Origin: Loxodes magnus
Taxonomy: Eukaryota > Ciliophora > Karyorelictea > Loxodida > Loxodidae
Reading direction: 5' to 3'
DNA length: 64,000 bases
NCBI GenBank assembly: GCA_946699065.1
Contig: CAMPDV010001235.1
Span: 1-64,000, forward strand
The position numbers and the translations under genes were made by a program. Shown here piece after piece: positions 1 through 12,168 of this stretch. Position 1 is the first letter of the stretch. Each line of letters opens with the position of its first letter. The notes under the pieces are model-generated. The model saw nothing but the letters and a program-made list of their open reading frames with translations, was not told the DNA's origin and did no database searches.

Positions 1-1586
1 GCTGTGGCTATATCCAGTGATTCAGAGTTCATCGTATCGGGAAGTGCAGATAAGACGGTGAGACTATGGGACGTCAAGACAGGTACCTGTAAGACCATGA
101 GTGGTCACACTAGTTATGTATATGCTGTGGCTATATCCAGTGATTCAGAGTTCATCGTATCGGGAAGTGCAGATAAGACGGTGAGACTATGGGACGTCAA
201 GACAGGTACCTGTAAGACCATGAGTGGTCACACAGGTTAAGTATGATCTGTGGCTATATCCAGTGATTCAGAGTTCATCGTATCGGGAAGTGGAGATAAT
301 ACGGTGAGACTATGGGACGTCAAGACAGGTACCTGTAAGACCATGAGTGGTCACACTAATGTTTTATATGCTGTGGCTATATCCAGTGATTCAGAGTTCA
401 TCGTATCGGGAAGTTATGATAATACGGTGAGACTATGGGACGTCAAGACAGGTACCTGTAAGACCATGAGTGGTCACACTAATGTTTTATATGCTGTGGC
501 TATATCCAGTGATTCAGAGTTCATCGTATCGGGAAGTGGAGATAATACGGTGAGACTATGGGACGTCAAGACAGGTACCTGTAAGACCATGAGTGGTCAC
601 ACTAATGTTTTATATGCTGTGGCTATATCCAGTGATTCAGAGTTCATCGTATCGGGAAGTGCAGATAATACGGTGAGACTATGGGACGTCAAGACAGGTA
701 CCTGTAAGACCATGAGTGGTCACACTAATGTTTTATATGCTGTGGCTATATCCAGTGATTCAGAGTTCATCGTATCGGGAAGTGCAGATAAGACGGTGAG
801 ACTATGGGACGTCAAGACAGGTACCTGTAAGACCATGAGTGGTCACACTAGTTATGTATATGCTGTGGCTATATCCAGTGATTCAGAGTTCATCGTATCG
901 GGAAGTGCAGATAAGACGGTGAGACTATGGGACGTCAAGACAGGTACCTGTAAGACCATGAGTGGTCACACAGGTTAAGTATGATCTGTGGCTATATCCA
1001 GTGATTCAGAGTTCATCGTATCGGGAAGTGGAGATAATACGGTGAGACTATGGGACGTCAAGACAGGTACCTGTAAGACCATGAGTGGTCACACTAATGT
1101 TTTATATGCTGTGGCTATATCCAGTGATTCAGAGTTCATCGTATCGGGAAGTTATGATAATACGGTGAGACTATGGGACGTCAAGACAGGTACCTGTAAG
1201 ACCATGAGTGGTCACACTAATGTTTTATATGCTGTGGCTATATCCAGTGATTCAGAGTTCATCGTATCGGGAAGTGGAGATAATACGGTGAGACTATGGG
1301 ACGTCAAGACAGGTACCTGTAAGACCATGAGTGGTCACACTAATGTTTTATATGCTGTGGCTATATCCAGTGATTCAGAGTTCATCGTATCGGGAAGTGC
1401 AGATAATACGGTGAGACTATGGGACGTCAAGACAGGTACCTGTAAGACCATGAGTGGTCACACTAATGTTTTATATGCTGTGGCTATATCCAGTGATTCA
1501 GAGTTCATCGTATCGGGAAGTGCAGATAAGACGGTGAGACTATGGGACGTCAAGACAGGTACCTGTAAGACCATGAGTGGTCACAC
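1..1586 (+). repeat. Six-monomer higher-order repeat (738 bp)
   Basis: Bases 1-848 recur at 739-1586, an offset of 738 bp (6 x 123), with no difference noticed. The module order by residues 15-17 is GDN, YDN, GDN, ADN, ADK, ADK. The first four blades carry the T-N-V-L-Y-A loop, the fifth T-S-Y-V-Y-A, and the sixth ends in the TAA-GTA-TGA double stop (238 and 976). The third copy diverges in the loop of its fifth blade at about 1587. A recent tandem duplication by unequal exchange is inferred. Confidence 0.9.
247..978 (+). pseudogene. Six-blade open WD40 fragment
   Basis: Six consecutive in-frame blades lie between the TGA at 244-246 and the TAA at 976-978, all with an intact tetrad. There is no unique start region; the only ATGs are the internal Met32 codons present in most blades. 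The fragment is one complete copy of the 738-bp module. Six blades are one short of the usual seven-bladed propeller, so alone it would probably not close a ring. It is a piece of the array, not an independent gene. Confidence 0.6.
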
Positions 1587-3585
1587 TAATGTTTTATATG
1601 CTGTGGCTATATCCAGTGATTCAGAGTTCATCGTATCGGGAAGTGCAGATAATACGGTGAGACTATGGGACGTCAAGACAGGTACCTGTAAGACCATGAG
1701 TGGTCACACTAATGTTTTATATGCTGTGGCTATATCCAGTGATTCAGTGTTCATCGTATCGGGAAGTCATGATTATACGGTGAGACTATGGGACGTCAAG
1801 ACAGGTACCTGTAAGACCATGAGTGGTCACACTAATGTTTTATATGCTGTGGCTATATCCAGTGATTCAGAGTTCATCGTATCGGGAAGTGCAGATAAGA
1901 CGGTGAGACTATGGGACGTCAAGACAGGTACCTGTAAGACCATGAGTGGTCACACTAATGTTTTATATGCTGTGGCTATATCCAGTGATTCAGAGTTCAT
2001 CGTATCGGGAAGTGCAGATAATACGGTGAGACTATGGGACGTCAAGACAGGTACCTGTAAGACCATGAGTGGTCACACTAGTTATGTATATGCTGTGGCT
2101 ATATCCAGTGATTCAGAGTTCATCGTATCGGGAAGTGGAGATAATACGGTGAGACTATGGGACGTCAAGACAGGTACCTGTAAGACCATGAGTGGTCACA
2201 CTAATGTTTTATATGCTGTGGCTATATCCAGTGATTCAGAGTTCATCGTATCGGGAAGTGCAGATAATACGGTGAGACTATGGGACGTCAAGACAGGTAC
2301 CTGTAAGACCATGAGTGGTCACACTAATGTTTTATATGCTGTGGATATATCCAGTGATTCAGAGTTCATCGTATCGGGAAGTCATGATTATACGGTGAGA
2401 CTATGGGACGTCAAGACAGGTACCTGTAAGACCATGAGTGGTCACACTAATGTTTTATATGCTGTGGCTATATCCAGTGATTCAGAGTTCATCGTATCGG
2501 GAAGTGGAGATAATACGGTGAGACTATGGGACGTCAAGACAGGTACCTGTAAGACCATGAGTGGTCACACAGGTTATTTATATGCTGTGGCTATATCCAG
2601 TGATTCAGAGTTCATCGTATCGGGAAGTTATGATAAGACGGTGAGACTATGGGACGTCAAGACAGGTACCTGTAAGACCATGAGTGGTCACAGAGGTTAT
2701 TTATATGCTGTGGCTATATCCAGTGATTCAGAGTTCATCGTATCGGGAAGTTATGATAATACGGTGAGACTATGGGACGTCAAGACAGGTACCTGTAAGA
2801 CCATGAGTGGTCACACTAGTTATGTATATGCTGTGGCTATATCCAGTGATTCAGAGTTCATCGTATCGGGAAGTGCAGATAAGACGGTGAGACTATGGGA
2901 CGTCAAGACAGGTACCTGTAAGACCATGAGTGGTCACACTAGTTATGTATATGCTGTGGCTATATCCAGTGATTCAGAGTTCATCGTATCGGGAAGTTAT
3001 GATAAGACGGTGAGACTATGGGACGTCAAGACAGGTACCTGTAAGACCATGAGTGGTCACACTAGTTATGTATATGCTGTGGCTATATCCAGTGATTCAG
3101 AGTTCATCGTATCGGGAAGTGCAGATAAGACGGTGAGACTATGGGACGTCAAGACAGGTACCTGTAAGACCATGAGTGGTCACACACATTATGTATGTAC
3201 TGTGGCTATATCCAGTGATTCAGATTTCATCGTATCGGGAAGTTATGATAAGACGGTGAGACTATGGGACGTCAAGACAGGTACCTGTAAGACCATGAGT
3301 GGTCACAGAGGTTATTTATATGCTGTGGCTATATCCAGTGATTCAGAGTTCATCGTATCGGGAAGTTATGATAATACGGTGAGACTATGGGACGTCAAGA
3401 CAGGTACCTGTAAGACCTTGAGTGGTCACACACATTATGTATGTACTGTGGCTATATCCAGTGATTCAGAGTTCATCGTATCGGGAAGTGCAGATAATAC
3501 GGTGAGACTATGGGACGTCAAGACAGGTACCTGTAAGACCATGAGTGGACACACTAGTTATGTATATGCTGGCTATATCCAGTGA
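985..3585 (+). CDS. Longest open WD40 stretch, 21 blades (partial, no defined start)
   Basis: This is the longest uninterrupted reading frame in the window: exactly 21 blades between the TGA at 982-984 and the 2-bp deletion at 3570/3571, after which five codons lead to a TGA at 3583-3585. Twenty-one equals three seven-bladed propellers, although seven-blade grouping is not marked in the sequence. Blades 1-8 and 10-12 carry the T-N-V-L-Y-A loop; the last nine mix T-G-Y-L-Y-A, R-G-Y-L-Y-A, T-S-Y-V-Y-A and T-H-Y-V-C-T. Single variants include E8V at 1747-1749 and A2D in blade 12. No promoter, start-defining region or non-WD40 domain is present. It could be an internal exon of a larger WD40 gene, or a decayed fragment. 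Coding status is uncertain. Confidence 0.45.
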   Translation, partial: SVAISSDSEFIVSGSGDNTVRLWDVKTGTCKTMSGHTNVLYAVAISSDSEFIVSGSYDNTVRLWDVKTGTCKTMSGHTNVLYAVAISSDSEFIVSGSGDNTVRLWDVKTGTCKTMSGHTNVLYAVAISSDSEFIVSGSADNTVRLWDVKTGTCKTMSGHTNVLYAVAISSDSEFIVSGSADKTVRLWDVKTGTCKTMSGHTNVLYAVAISSDSEFIVSGSADNTVRLWDVKTGTCKTMSGHTNVLYAVAISSDSVFIVSGSHDYTVRLWDVKTGTCKTMSGHTNVLYAVAISSDSEFIVSGSADKTVRLWDVKTGTCKTMSGHTNVLYAVAISSDSEFIVSGSADNTVRLWDVKTGTCKTMSGHTSYVYAVAISSDSEFIVSGSGDNTVRLWDVKTGTCKTMSGHTNVLYAVAISSDSEFIVSGSADNTVRLWDVKTGTCKTMSGHTNVLYAVDISSDSEFIVSGSHDYTVRLWDVKTGTCKTMSGHTNVLYAVAISSDSEFIVSGSGDNTVRLWDVKTGTCKTMSGHTGYLYAVAISSDSEFIVSGSYDKTVRLWDVKTGTCKTMSGHRGYLYAVAISSDSEFIVSGSYDNTVRLWDVKTGTCKTMSGHTSYVYAVAISSDSEFIVSGSADKTVRLWDVKTGTCKTMSGHTSYVYAVAISSDSEFIVSGSYDKTVRLWDVKTGTCKTMSGHTSYVYAVAISSDSEFIVSGSADKTVRLWDVKTGTCKTMSGHTHYVCTVAISSDSDFIVSGSYDKTVRLWDVKTGTCKTMSGHRGYLYAVAISSDSEFIVSGSYDNTVRLWDVKTGTCKTLSGHTHYVCTVAISSDSEFIVSGSADNTVRLWDVKTGTCKTMSGHTSYVYAGYIQ

Positions 3586-4453
3586 TTCAGAGTTCATCGT
3601 ATCGGGAAGTGCAGATAAGACGGTGAGACTATGGGACGTCAAGACAGGTACCTGTAAGACCATGAGTGGTCACACAGGTTATTTATATGCTGTGGCTATA
3701 TCCAGTGATTCAGAGTTCATCGTATCGGGAAGTGCAGATAAGACGGTGAGACTATGGGACGTCAAGACAGGTACCTGTAAGACCATGAGTGGTCACACTA
3801 GTTATGTATATGCTGTGGCTATATCCAGTGATTCAGAGTTCATCGTATCGGGAAGTCATGATTATACGGTGAGACTATGGGACGTCAAGACAGGTACCTG
3901 TAAGACCATGAGTGGTCACACTAATGTTTTATATGCTGTGGCTATATCCAGTGATTCAGAGTTCATCGTATCGGGAAGTGCAGATAATACGGTGAGACTA
4001 TGGGACGTCAAGACAGGTACCTGTAAGACCATGAGTGGTCACACTAATGTTTTATATGCCGTGGCTATATCCAGTAATTCAGAGTTCATCGTATCGGGAA
4101 GTTATGATAAGACGGTGAGACTATGGGACGTCAAGACAGGTACCTGTAAGACCATGAGTGGTCACACTAATGTTTTATATGCTGTGGCTATATCCAGTGA
4201 TTCAGAGTTCATCGTATCGGGAAGTCATGATTATACGGTGAGACTATGGGACGTCAAGACAGGTACCTGTAAGACCATGAGTGGTCACACTAGTTATGTA
4301 TATGCTGTGGCTATATCCAGTGATTCAGAGTTCATCGTATCGGGAAGTGCAGATAATACGGTGAGACTATGGGACGTCAAGACAGGTACCTGTAAGACCA
4401 TGAGTGGTCACACAGGTTATTTATATGCTGTGGCTATATCCAGTGATTCATAG
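3572..4453 (+). pseudogene. Seven-blade open WD40 fragment after frameshift
   Basis: The WD40 frame resumes at 3572 after the 2-bp loss. It stays open for seven W-D cores (15-17 triplets ADK, ADK, HDY, ADN, YDK, HDY, ADN) and stops at a TAG that replaces Glu8 (4451-4453). Seven blades would suit one propeller, but there is no start region. The stop arises from gag to tag, a transversion. Part of this segment is duplicated at 7627-8222. Confidence 0.55.
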
Positions 4454-7258
4454 TTCATCGTATCGGGAAGTTATGATTATACGGTGAGACTATGGGACGT
4501 CAAGACAGGTACCTGTAAGACCATGAGTGGTCACACTAATGTTTTATATGCCGTGGCTATATCCAGTAATTCAGAGTTCATCGTATCGGGAAGTGCAGAT
4601 AATACGGTGAGACTATGGGACGTCAAGACAGGTACCTGTAAGACCATGAGTGGTCACACTAATGTTTTATATGCTGTGGCTATATCCAGTGATTCAGAGT
4701 TCATCGTATCGGGAAGTGCAGATAATACGGTGAGACTATGGGACGTCAAGACAGGTACCTGTAAGACCATGAGTGGTCACACTAGTTATGTATTATCTGT
4801 GGATATATCCAGTGATTCAGAGTTCATCGTATCGGGAAGTTATGATTAGACGGTGAGACTATGGGACGTCAAGACAGGTACCTGTAAGACCATGAGTGGT
4901 CACACAGGTTATTTATATGCTGTGGCTATATCCAGTGATTCAGAGTTCATCGTATCGGGAAGTTATGATAATACGGTGAGACTATGGGACGTCAAGACAG
5001 GTACCTGTAAGACCATGAGTGGTCACACAGGTTAAGTATGATCTGTGGCTATATCCAGTGATTCAGAGTTCATCGTATCGGGAAGTGCAGATAAGACGGT
5101 GAGACTATGGGACGTCAAGACAGGTACCTGTAAGACCATGAGTGGTCATACTAATGTTGTATATGCTGTGGCTATATCCAGTGATTCAGATTTCATCGTA
5201 TCGGGAAGTTATGATAAGACGGTGAGACTATGGGACGTCAAGACAGGTACCTGTAAGACCATGAGTGGTCACACAGGTTAAGTATGATCTGTGGCTATAT
5301 CCAGTGATTCAGAGTTCATCGTATCGGGAAGTGCAGATAAGACGGTGAGACTATGGGACGTCAAGACAGGTACCTGTAAGACCTTGAGTGGTCACACACA
5401 TTATGTATGTACTGTGGCTATATCCAGTAATTCAGAGTTCATCGTATCGGGAAGTGCAGATAAGACGGTGAGACTATGGGACGTCAAGACAGGTACCTGT
5501 AAGACCATGAGTGGTCACAGAGGTTATTTATATGCTGTGGCTATATCCAGTGATTCAGAGTTCATCGTATCGGGAAGTGCAGATAAGACGGTGAGACTAT
5601 GGGACGTCAAGACAGGTACCTGTAAGACCATGAGTGGTCATACTAATGTTGTATATGCTGTGGCTATATCCAGTGATTCAGAGTTCATCGTATCGGGAAG
5701 TTATGATTTGACGGTGAGACTATGGGACGTCAAGACAGGTACCTGTAAGACCATGAGTGGTCACACTAGTTATGTATATGCTGTGGCTATATCCAGTGAT
5801 TCAGAGTTCATCGTATCGGGAAGTTATGATTAGACGGTGAGACTATGGGACGTCAAGACAGGTACCTGTAAGACCATGAGTGGTCACACTAATGTTTTAT
5901 ATGCCGTGGCTATATCCAGTAATTCAGAGTTCATCGTATCGGGAAGTTATGATAAGACGGTGAGACTATGGGACGTCAAGACAGGTACCTGTAAGACCAT
6001 GAGTGGTCACACAGGTTAAGTATGATCTGTGGCTATATCCAGTGATTCAGAGTTCATCGTATCGGGAAGTGCAGATAATACGGTGAGACTATGGGACGTC
6101 AAGACAGGTACCTGTAAGACCATGAGTGGTCACACTAGTTATGTATTATCTGTGGATATATCCAGTGATTCAGAGTTCATCGTATCGGGAAGTTATGATT
6201 AGACGGTGAGACTATGGGACGTCAAGACAGGTACCTGTAAGACCATGAGTGGTCACACAGGTTATTTATATGCTGTGGCTATATCCAGTGATTCAGAGTT
6301 CATCGTATCGGGAAGTTATGATAATACGGTGAGACTATGGGACGTCAAGACAGGTACCTGTAAGACCATGAGTGGTCACACAGGTTAAGTATGATCTGTG
6401 GCTATATCCAGTGATTCAGAGTTCATCGTATCGGGAAGTGCAGATAAGACGGTGAGACTATGGGACGTCAAGACAGGTACCTGTAAGACCATGAGTGGTC
6501 ATACTAATGTTGTATATGCTGTGGCTATATCCAGTGATTCAGATTTCATCGTATCGGGAAGTTATGATAAGACGGTGAGACTATGGGACGTCAAGACAGG
6601 TACCTGTAAGACCATGAGTGGTCACACAGGTTAAGTATGATCTGTGGCTATATCCAGTGATTCAGAGTTCATCGTATCGGGAAGTGCAGATAAGACGGTG
6701 AGACTATGGGACGTCAAGACAGGTACCTGTAAGACCTTGAGTGGTCACACACATTATGTATGTACTGTGGCTATATCCAGTAATTCAGAGTTCATCGTAT
6801 CGGGAAGTGCAGATAATACGGTGAGACTATGGGACGTCAAGACAGGTACCTGTAAGACCATGAGTGGTCACAGAGGTTATTTATATGCTGTGGCTATATC
6901 CAGTGATTCAGAGTTCATCGTATCGGGAAGTGCAGATAAGACGGTGAGACTATGGGACGTCAAGACAGGTACCTGTAAGACCATGAGTGGTCATACTAAT
7001 GTTGTATATGCTGTGGCTATATCCAGTGATTCAGAGTTCATCGTATCGGGAAGTTATGATTTGACGGTGAGACTATGGGACGTCAAGACAGGTACCTGTA
7101 AGACCATGAGTGGTCACACTAGTTATGTATATGCTGTGGCTATATCCAGTGATTCAGAGTTCATCGTATCGGGAAGTGCAGATAAGACGGTGAGACTATG
7201 GGACGTCAAGACAGGTACCTGTAAGACCATGAGTGGTCACACAAGTTATGTATATGCT
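4454..7258 (+). pseudogene. Stop-interrupted WD40 array segment
   Basis: The frame is kept across about 23 blades but broken by TAGs at residue 17 (for example 4847-4849, 5831-5833, 6200-6202) and by TAA-GTA-TGA double stops starting at 5033, 5279, 6017, 6386 and 6632. The longest open part is 6641-7273, with five blades (ADK, ADN, ADK, YDL, ADK). The segment ends at the 2-bp deletion 7258/7259. Most of it is the 11-monomer duplication 4674-7177. Confidence 0.7.
4674..7177 (+). repeat. Eleven-monomer higher-order repeat (1353 bp)
   Basis: Bases 4674-5824 recur at 6027-7177 (offset 1353 = 11 x 123). Both copies contain the same series of interruptions and the T-N-V-V-Y-A and Y-D-L blades. One difference was seen: aag at 5461-5463 against aat in copy 2 at residue 17. 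Stops and intact blades were copied together. Confidence 0.88.
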
Positions 7259-10200
7259 GGCTATATCCAGTGATTCAGAGTTCATCGTATCGGGAAGTGC
7301 AGATAAGACGGTGAGACTATGGGACGTCAAGACAGGTACCTGTAAGACCATGAGTGGTCACAGAGGTTATTTATATGCTGTGGCTATATCCAGTGATTCA
7401 GAGTTCATCGTATCGGGAAGTTATGATAATACGGTGAGACTATGGGACGTCAAGACAGGTACCTGTAAGACCTTGAGTGGTCACACACATTATGTATGTA
7501 CTGTGGCTATATCCAGTGATTCAGAGTTCATCGTATCGGGAAGTGCAGATAATACGGTGAGACTATGGGACGTCAAGACAGGTACCTGTAAGACCATGAG
7601 TGGACACACTAGTTATGTATATGCTGGCTATATCCAGTGATTCAGAGTTCATCGTATCGGGAAGTGCAGATAAGACGGTGAGACTATGGGACGTCAAGAC
7701 AGGTACCTGTAAGACCATGAGTGGTCACACAGGTTATTTATATGCTGTGGCTATATCCAGTGATTCAGAGTTCATCGTATCGGGAAGTGCAGATAAGACG
7801 GTGAGACTATGGGACGTCAAGACAGGTACCTGTAAGACCATGAGTGGTCACACTAGTTATGTATATGCTGTGGCTATATCCAGTGATTCAGAGTTCATCG
7901 TATCGGGAAGTCATGATTATACGGTGAGACTATGGGACGTCAAGACAGGTACCTGTAAGACCATGAGTGGTCACACTAATGTTTTATATGCTGTGGCTAT
8001 ATCCAGTGATTCAGAGTTCATCGTATCGGGAAGTGCAGATAATACGGTGAGACTATGGGACGTCAAGACAGGTACCTGTAAGACCATGAGTGGTCACACT
8101 AATGTTTTATATGCTGTGGCTATATCCAGTAATTCAGAGTTCATCGTATCGGGAAGTTATGATAAGACGGTGAGACTATGGGACGTCAAGACAGGTACCT
8201 GTAAGACCATGAGTGGTCACACAGGTTAAGTATGATCTGTGGCTATATCCAGTGATTCAGAGTTCATCGTATCGGGAAGTGCAGATAATACGGTGAGACT
8301 ATGGGACGTCAAGACAGGTACCTGTAAGACCATGAGTGGTCACACAAGTTATGTATATGCTGGCTATATCCAGTGATTCAGAGTTCATCGTATCGGGAAG
8401 TGCAGATAAGACGGTGAGACTATGGGACGTCAAGACAGGTACCTGTAAGACCATGAGTGGTCACACAGGTTATTTATATGCTGTGGCTATATCCAGTGAT
8501 TCATAGTTCATCGTATCGGGAAGTTATGATTATACGGTGAGACTATGGGACGTCAAGACAGGTACCTGTAAGACCATGAGTGGTCACAGAGGTTATTTAT
8601 ATGCTGTGGCTATATCCAGTGATTCAGAGTTCATCGTATCGGGAAGTTATGATTAGACGGTGAGACTATGGGACGTCAAGACAGGTACCTGTAAGACCAT
8701 GAGTGGTCATACTAATGTTGTATATGCTGTGGCTATATCCAGTGATTCAGATTTCATCGTATCGGGAAGTTATGATTTGACGGTGAGACTATGGGACGTC
8801 AAGACAGGTACCTGTAAGACCATGAGTGGTCACACTAGTTATGTATTATCTGTGGATATATCCAGTGATTCAGAGTTCATCGTATCGGGAAGTTATGATT
8901 AGACGGTGAGACTATGGGACGTCAAGACAGGTACCTGTAAGACCATGAGTGGTCACACTAATGTTTTATATGCTGTGGCTATATCCAGTGATTCAGAGTT
9001 CATCGTATCGGGAAGTTATGATAATACGGTGAGACTATGGGACGTCAAGACAGGTACCTGTAAGACCATGAGTGGTCACACTAATGTTTTATATGCTGTG
9101 GCTATATCCAGTGATTCAGAGTTCATCGTATCGGGAAGTGCAGATAAGACGGTGAGACTATGGGACGTCAAGACAGGTACCTGTAAAACAATGAGTGGTC
9201 ACAGAGGTTATTTATATGCTGTGGCTATATCCAGTAATTCAGAGTTCATCGTATCGGGAAGTTATGATAAGACGGTGAGACTATGGGACGTCAAGACAGG
9301 TACCTGTAAGACCATGAGTGGTCACACAGGTTAAGTATGATCTGTGGCTATATCCAGTGATTCAGAGTTCATCGTATCGGGAAGTGCAGATAAGACGGTG
9401 AGACTATGGGACGTCAAGACAGGTACCTGTAAGACCTTGAGTGGTCACACACATTATGTATGTACTGTGGCTATATCCAGTAATTCAGAGTTCATCGTAT
9501 CGGGAAGTGCAGATAAGACGGTGAGACTATGGGACGTCAAGACAGGTACCTGTAAGACCATGAGTGGTCACACAAGTTATGTATATGCTGGCTATATCCA
9601 GTGATTCAGAGTTCATCGTATCGGGAAGTGCAGATAAGACGGTGAGACTATGGGACGTCAAGACAGGTACCTGTAAGACCATGAGTGGTCACACAGGTTA
9701 TTTATATGCTGTGGCTATATCCAGTGATTCATAGTTCATCGTATCGGGAAGTTATGATTATACGGTGAGACTATGGGACGTCAAGACAGGTACCTGTAAG
9801 ACCATGAGTGGTCACAGAGGTTATGTATATGCTGTGGCTATATCCAGTGATTCATAGTTCATCGTATCGGGAAGTTATGATTATACGGTGAGACTATGGG
9901 ACGTCAAGACAGGTACCTGTAAGACCATGAGTGGTCATACTAATGTTGTATATGCTGTGGCTATATCCAGTGATTCAGAGTTCATCGTATCGGGAAGTTA
10001 TGATTAGACGGTGAGACTATGGGACGTCAAGACAGGTACCTGTAAGACCATGAGTGGTCACACTAGTTATGTATTATCTGTGGATATATCCAGTGATTCA
10101 GAGTTCATCGTATCGGGAAGTTATGATTAGACGGTGAGACTATGGGACGTCAAGACAGGTACCTGTAAGACCATGAGTGGTCACACTAATGTTTTATATG

Positions 10201-12168
10201 CTGTGGCTATATCCAGTGATTCAGAGTTCATCGTATCGGGAAGTTATGATAATACGGTGAGACTATGGGACGTCAAGACAGGTACCTGTAAGACCATGAG
10301 TGGTCACACTAATGTTTTATATGCTGTGGCTATATCCAGTGATTCAGAGTTCATCGTATCGGGAAGTGCAGATAAGACGGTGAGACTATGGGACGTCAAG
10401 ACAGGTACCTGTAAAACAATGAGTGGTCACAGAGGTTATTTATATGCTGTGGCTATATCCAGTAATTCAGAGTTCATCGTATCGGGAAGTTATGATAAGA
10501 CGGTGAGACTATGGGACGTCAAGACAGGTACCTGTAAGACCATGAGTGGTCACACAGGTTAAGTATGATCTGTGGCTATATCCAGTGATTCAGAGTTCAT
10601 CGTATCGGGAAGTGCAGATAAGACGGTGAGACTATGGGACGTCAAGACAGGTACCTGTAAGACCTTGAGTGGTCACACACATTATGTATGTACTGTGGCT
10701 ATATCCAGTAATTCAGAGTTCATCGTATCGGGAAGTGCAGATAAGACGGTGAGACTATGGGACGTCAAGACAGGTACCTGTAAGACCATGAGTGGTCACA
10801 CAAGTTATGTATATGCTGGCTATATCCAGTGATTCAGAGTTCATCGTATCGGGAAGTGCAGATAAGACGGTGAGACTATGGGACGTCAAGACAGGTACCT
10901 GTAAGACCATGAGTGGTCACACAGGTTATTTATATGCTGTGGCTATATCCAGTGATTCATAGTTCATCGTATCGGGAAGTTATGATTATACGGTGAGACT
11001 ATGGGACGTCAAGACAGGTACCTGTAAGACCATGAGTGGTCACAGAGGTTATGTATATGCTGTGGCTATATCCAGTGATTCAGAGTTCATCGTATCGGGA
11101 AGTTATGATAATACGGTGAGACTATGGGACGTCAAGACAGGTACCTGTAAGACCATGAGTGGTCACACTAGTTATGTATATGCTGTGGCTATATCCAGTG
11201 ATTCAGAGTTCATCGTATCGGGAAGTTATGATAATACGGTGAGACTATGGGACGTCAAGACAGGTACCTGTAAGACCATGAGTGGTCACACTAGTTATGT
11301 ATTATCTGTGGATATATCCAGTGATTCAGAGTTCATCGTATCGGGAAGTTATGATTAGACGGTGAGACTATGGGACGTCAAGACAGGTACCTGTAAGACC
11401 ATGAGTGGTCACACTAGTTATGTATATGCTGTGGCTATATCCAGTGATTCAGAGTTCATCGTATCGGGAAGTTATGATAATACGGTGAGACTATGGGACG
11501 TCAAGACAGGTACCTGTAAGACCATGAGTGGTCACACTAATGTTTTATATGCTGTGGCTATATCCAGTGATTCAGAGTTCATCGTATCGGGAAGTGCAGA
11601 TAAGACGGTGAGACTATGGGACGTCAAGACAGGTACCTGTAAGACCATGAGTGGTCACACTAGTTATGTATATGCTGTGGCTATATCCAGTGATTCAGAG
11701 TTCATCGTATCGGGAAGTCATGATTATACGGTGAGACTATGGGACGTCAAGACAGGTACCTGTAAGACCATGAGTGGTCACACAGGTTAAGTATGATCTG
11801 TGGCTATATCCAGTGATTCAGAGTTCATCGTATCGGGAAGTGCAGATAAGACGGTGAGACTATGGGACGTCAAGACAGGTACCTGTAAGACCATGAGTGG
11901 TCACAGAGGTTATTTATATGCTGTGGCTATATCCAGTGATTCAGAGTTCATCGTATCGGGAAGTTATGATAATACGGTGAGACTATGGGACGTCAAGACA
12001 GGTACCTGTAAGACCTTGAGTGGTCACACACATTATGTATGTACTGTGGCTATATCCAGTAATTCAGAGTTCATCGTATCGGGAAGTGCAGATAAGACGT
12101 TGAGACTATGGGACGTCAAGACAGGTACCTGTAAGACCATGAGTGGTCACACAGGTTATTTATATGCT
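7259..12168 (+). pseudogene. Frameshift-rich WD40 array segment
   Basis: About 40 blades are broken by 2-bp deletions at 7625/7626, 8361/8362, 9589/9590, 10817/10818 and 12168/12169. There are four Glu8-to-TAG changes (8504-8506, 9732-9734, 9855-9857, 10960-10962) and double stops starting at 8227, 9332, 10560 and 11788. Open parts include 7627-8229 (five blades) and 11359-11790. The R-G-Y-V-Y-A loop occurs in this segment. No part can be translated for more than a few blades under the standard code. Confidence 0.7.
8779..11082 (+). repeat. Ten-monomer higher-order repeat (1228 bp)
   Basis: Bases 8779-9854 recur at 10007-11082. The offset is 10 x 123 minus 2, because each copy holds one 2-bp deletion (9589/9590 and 10817/10818). 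No internal difference was noticed over 1,076 bp. Each copy also carries one Glu8 TAG (9732 and 10960). The copies part at 9855, which is TAG in copy 1 and GAG at 11083 in copy 2. Confidence 0.88.

Larger units (their letters stand above)
3247..8222 (+). repeat. Dispersed duplicate blocks, offset 4055 bp (33 monomers less 4 bp)
   Basis: Bases 3247-4167 match 7302-8222. Shared markers are the rare G-H codon pair gga-cac before the frameshift, the 2-bp deletion itself (3570/3571 and 7625/7626), and the blade order ADK, ADK, HDY, ADN, YDK after it. One difference was seen (gcc at 4058-4060 against gct). The frameshift was therefore copied along with its block. Confidence 0.85.

Noticed and set aside
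3545-3585. Programmed frameshifting at the gctggct sites
   Set aside because: Both frames around each site lead quickly to stops (G-Y-I-Q then TGA), no slippery heptamer or stable downstream structure is evident, and the site is simply the TGTG dinucleotide short by one repeat.
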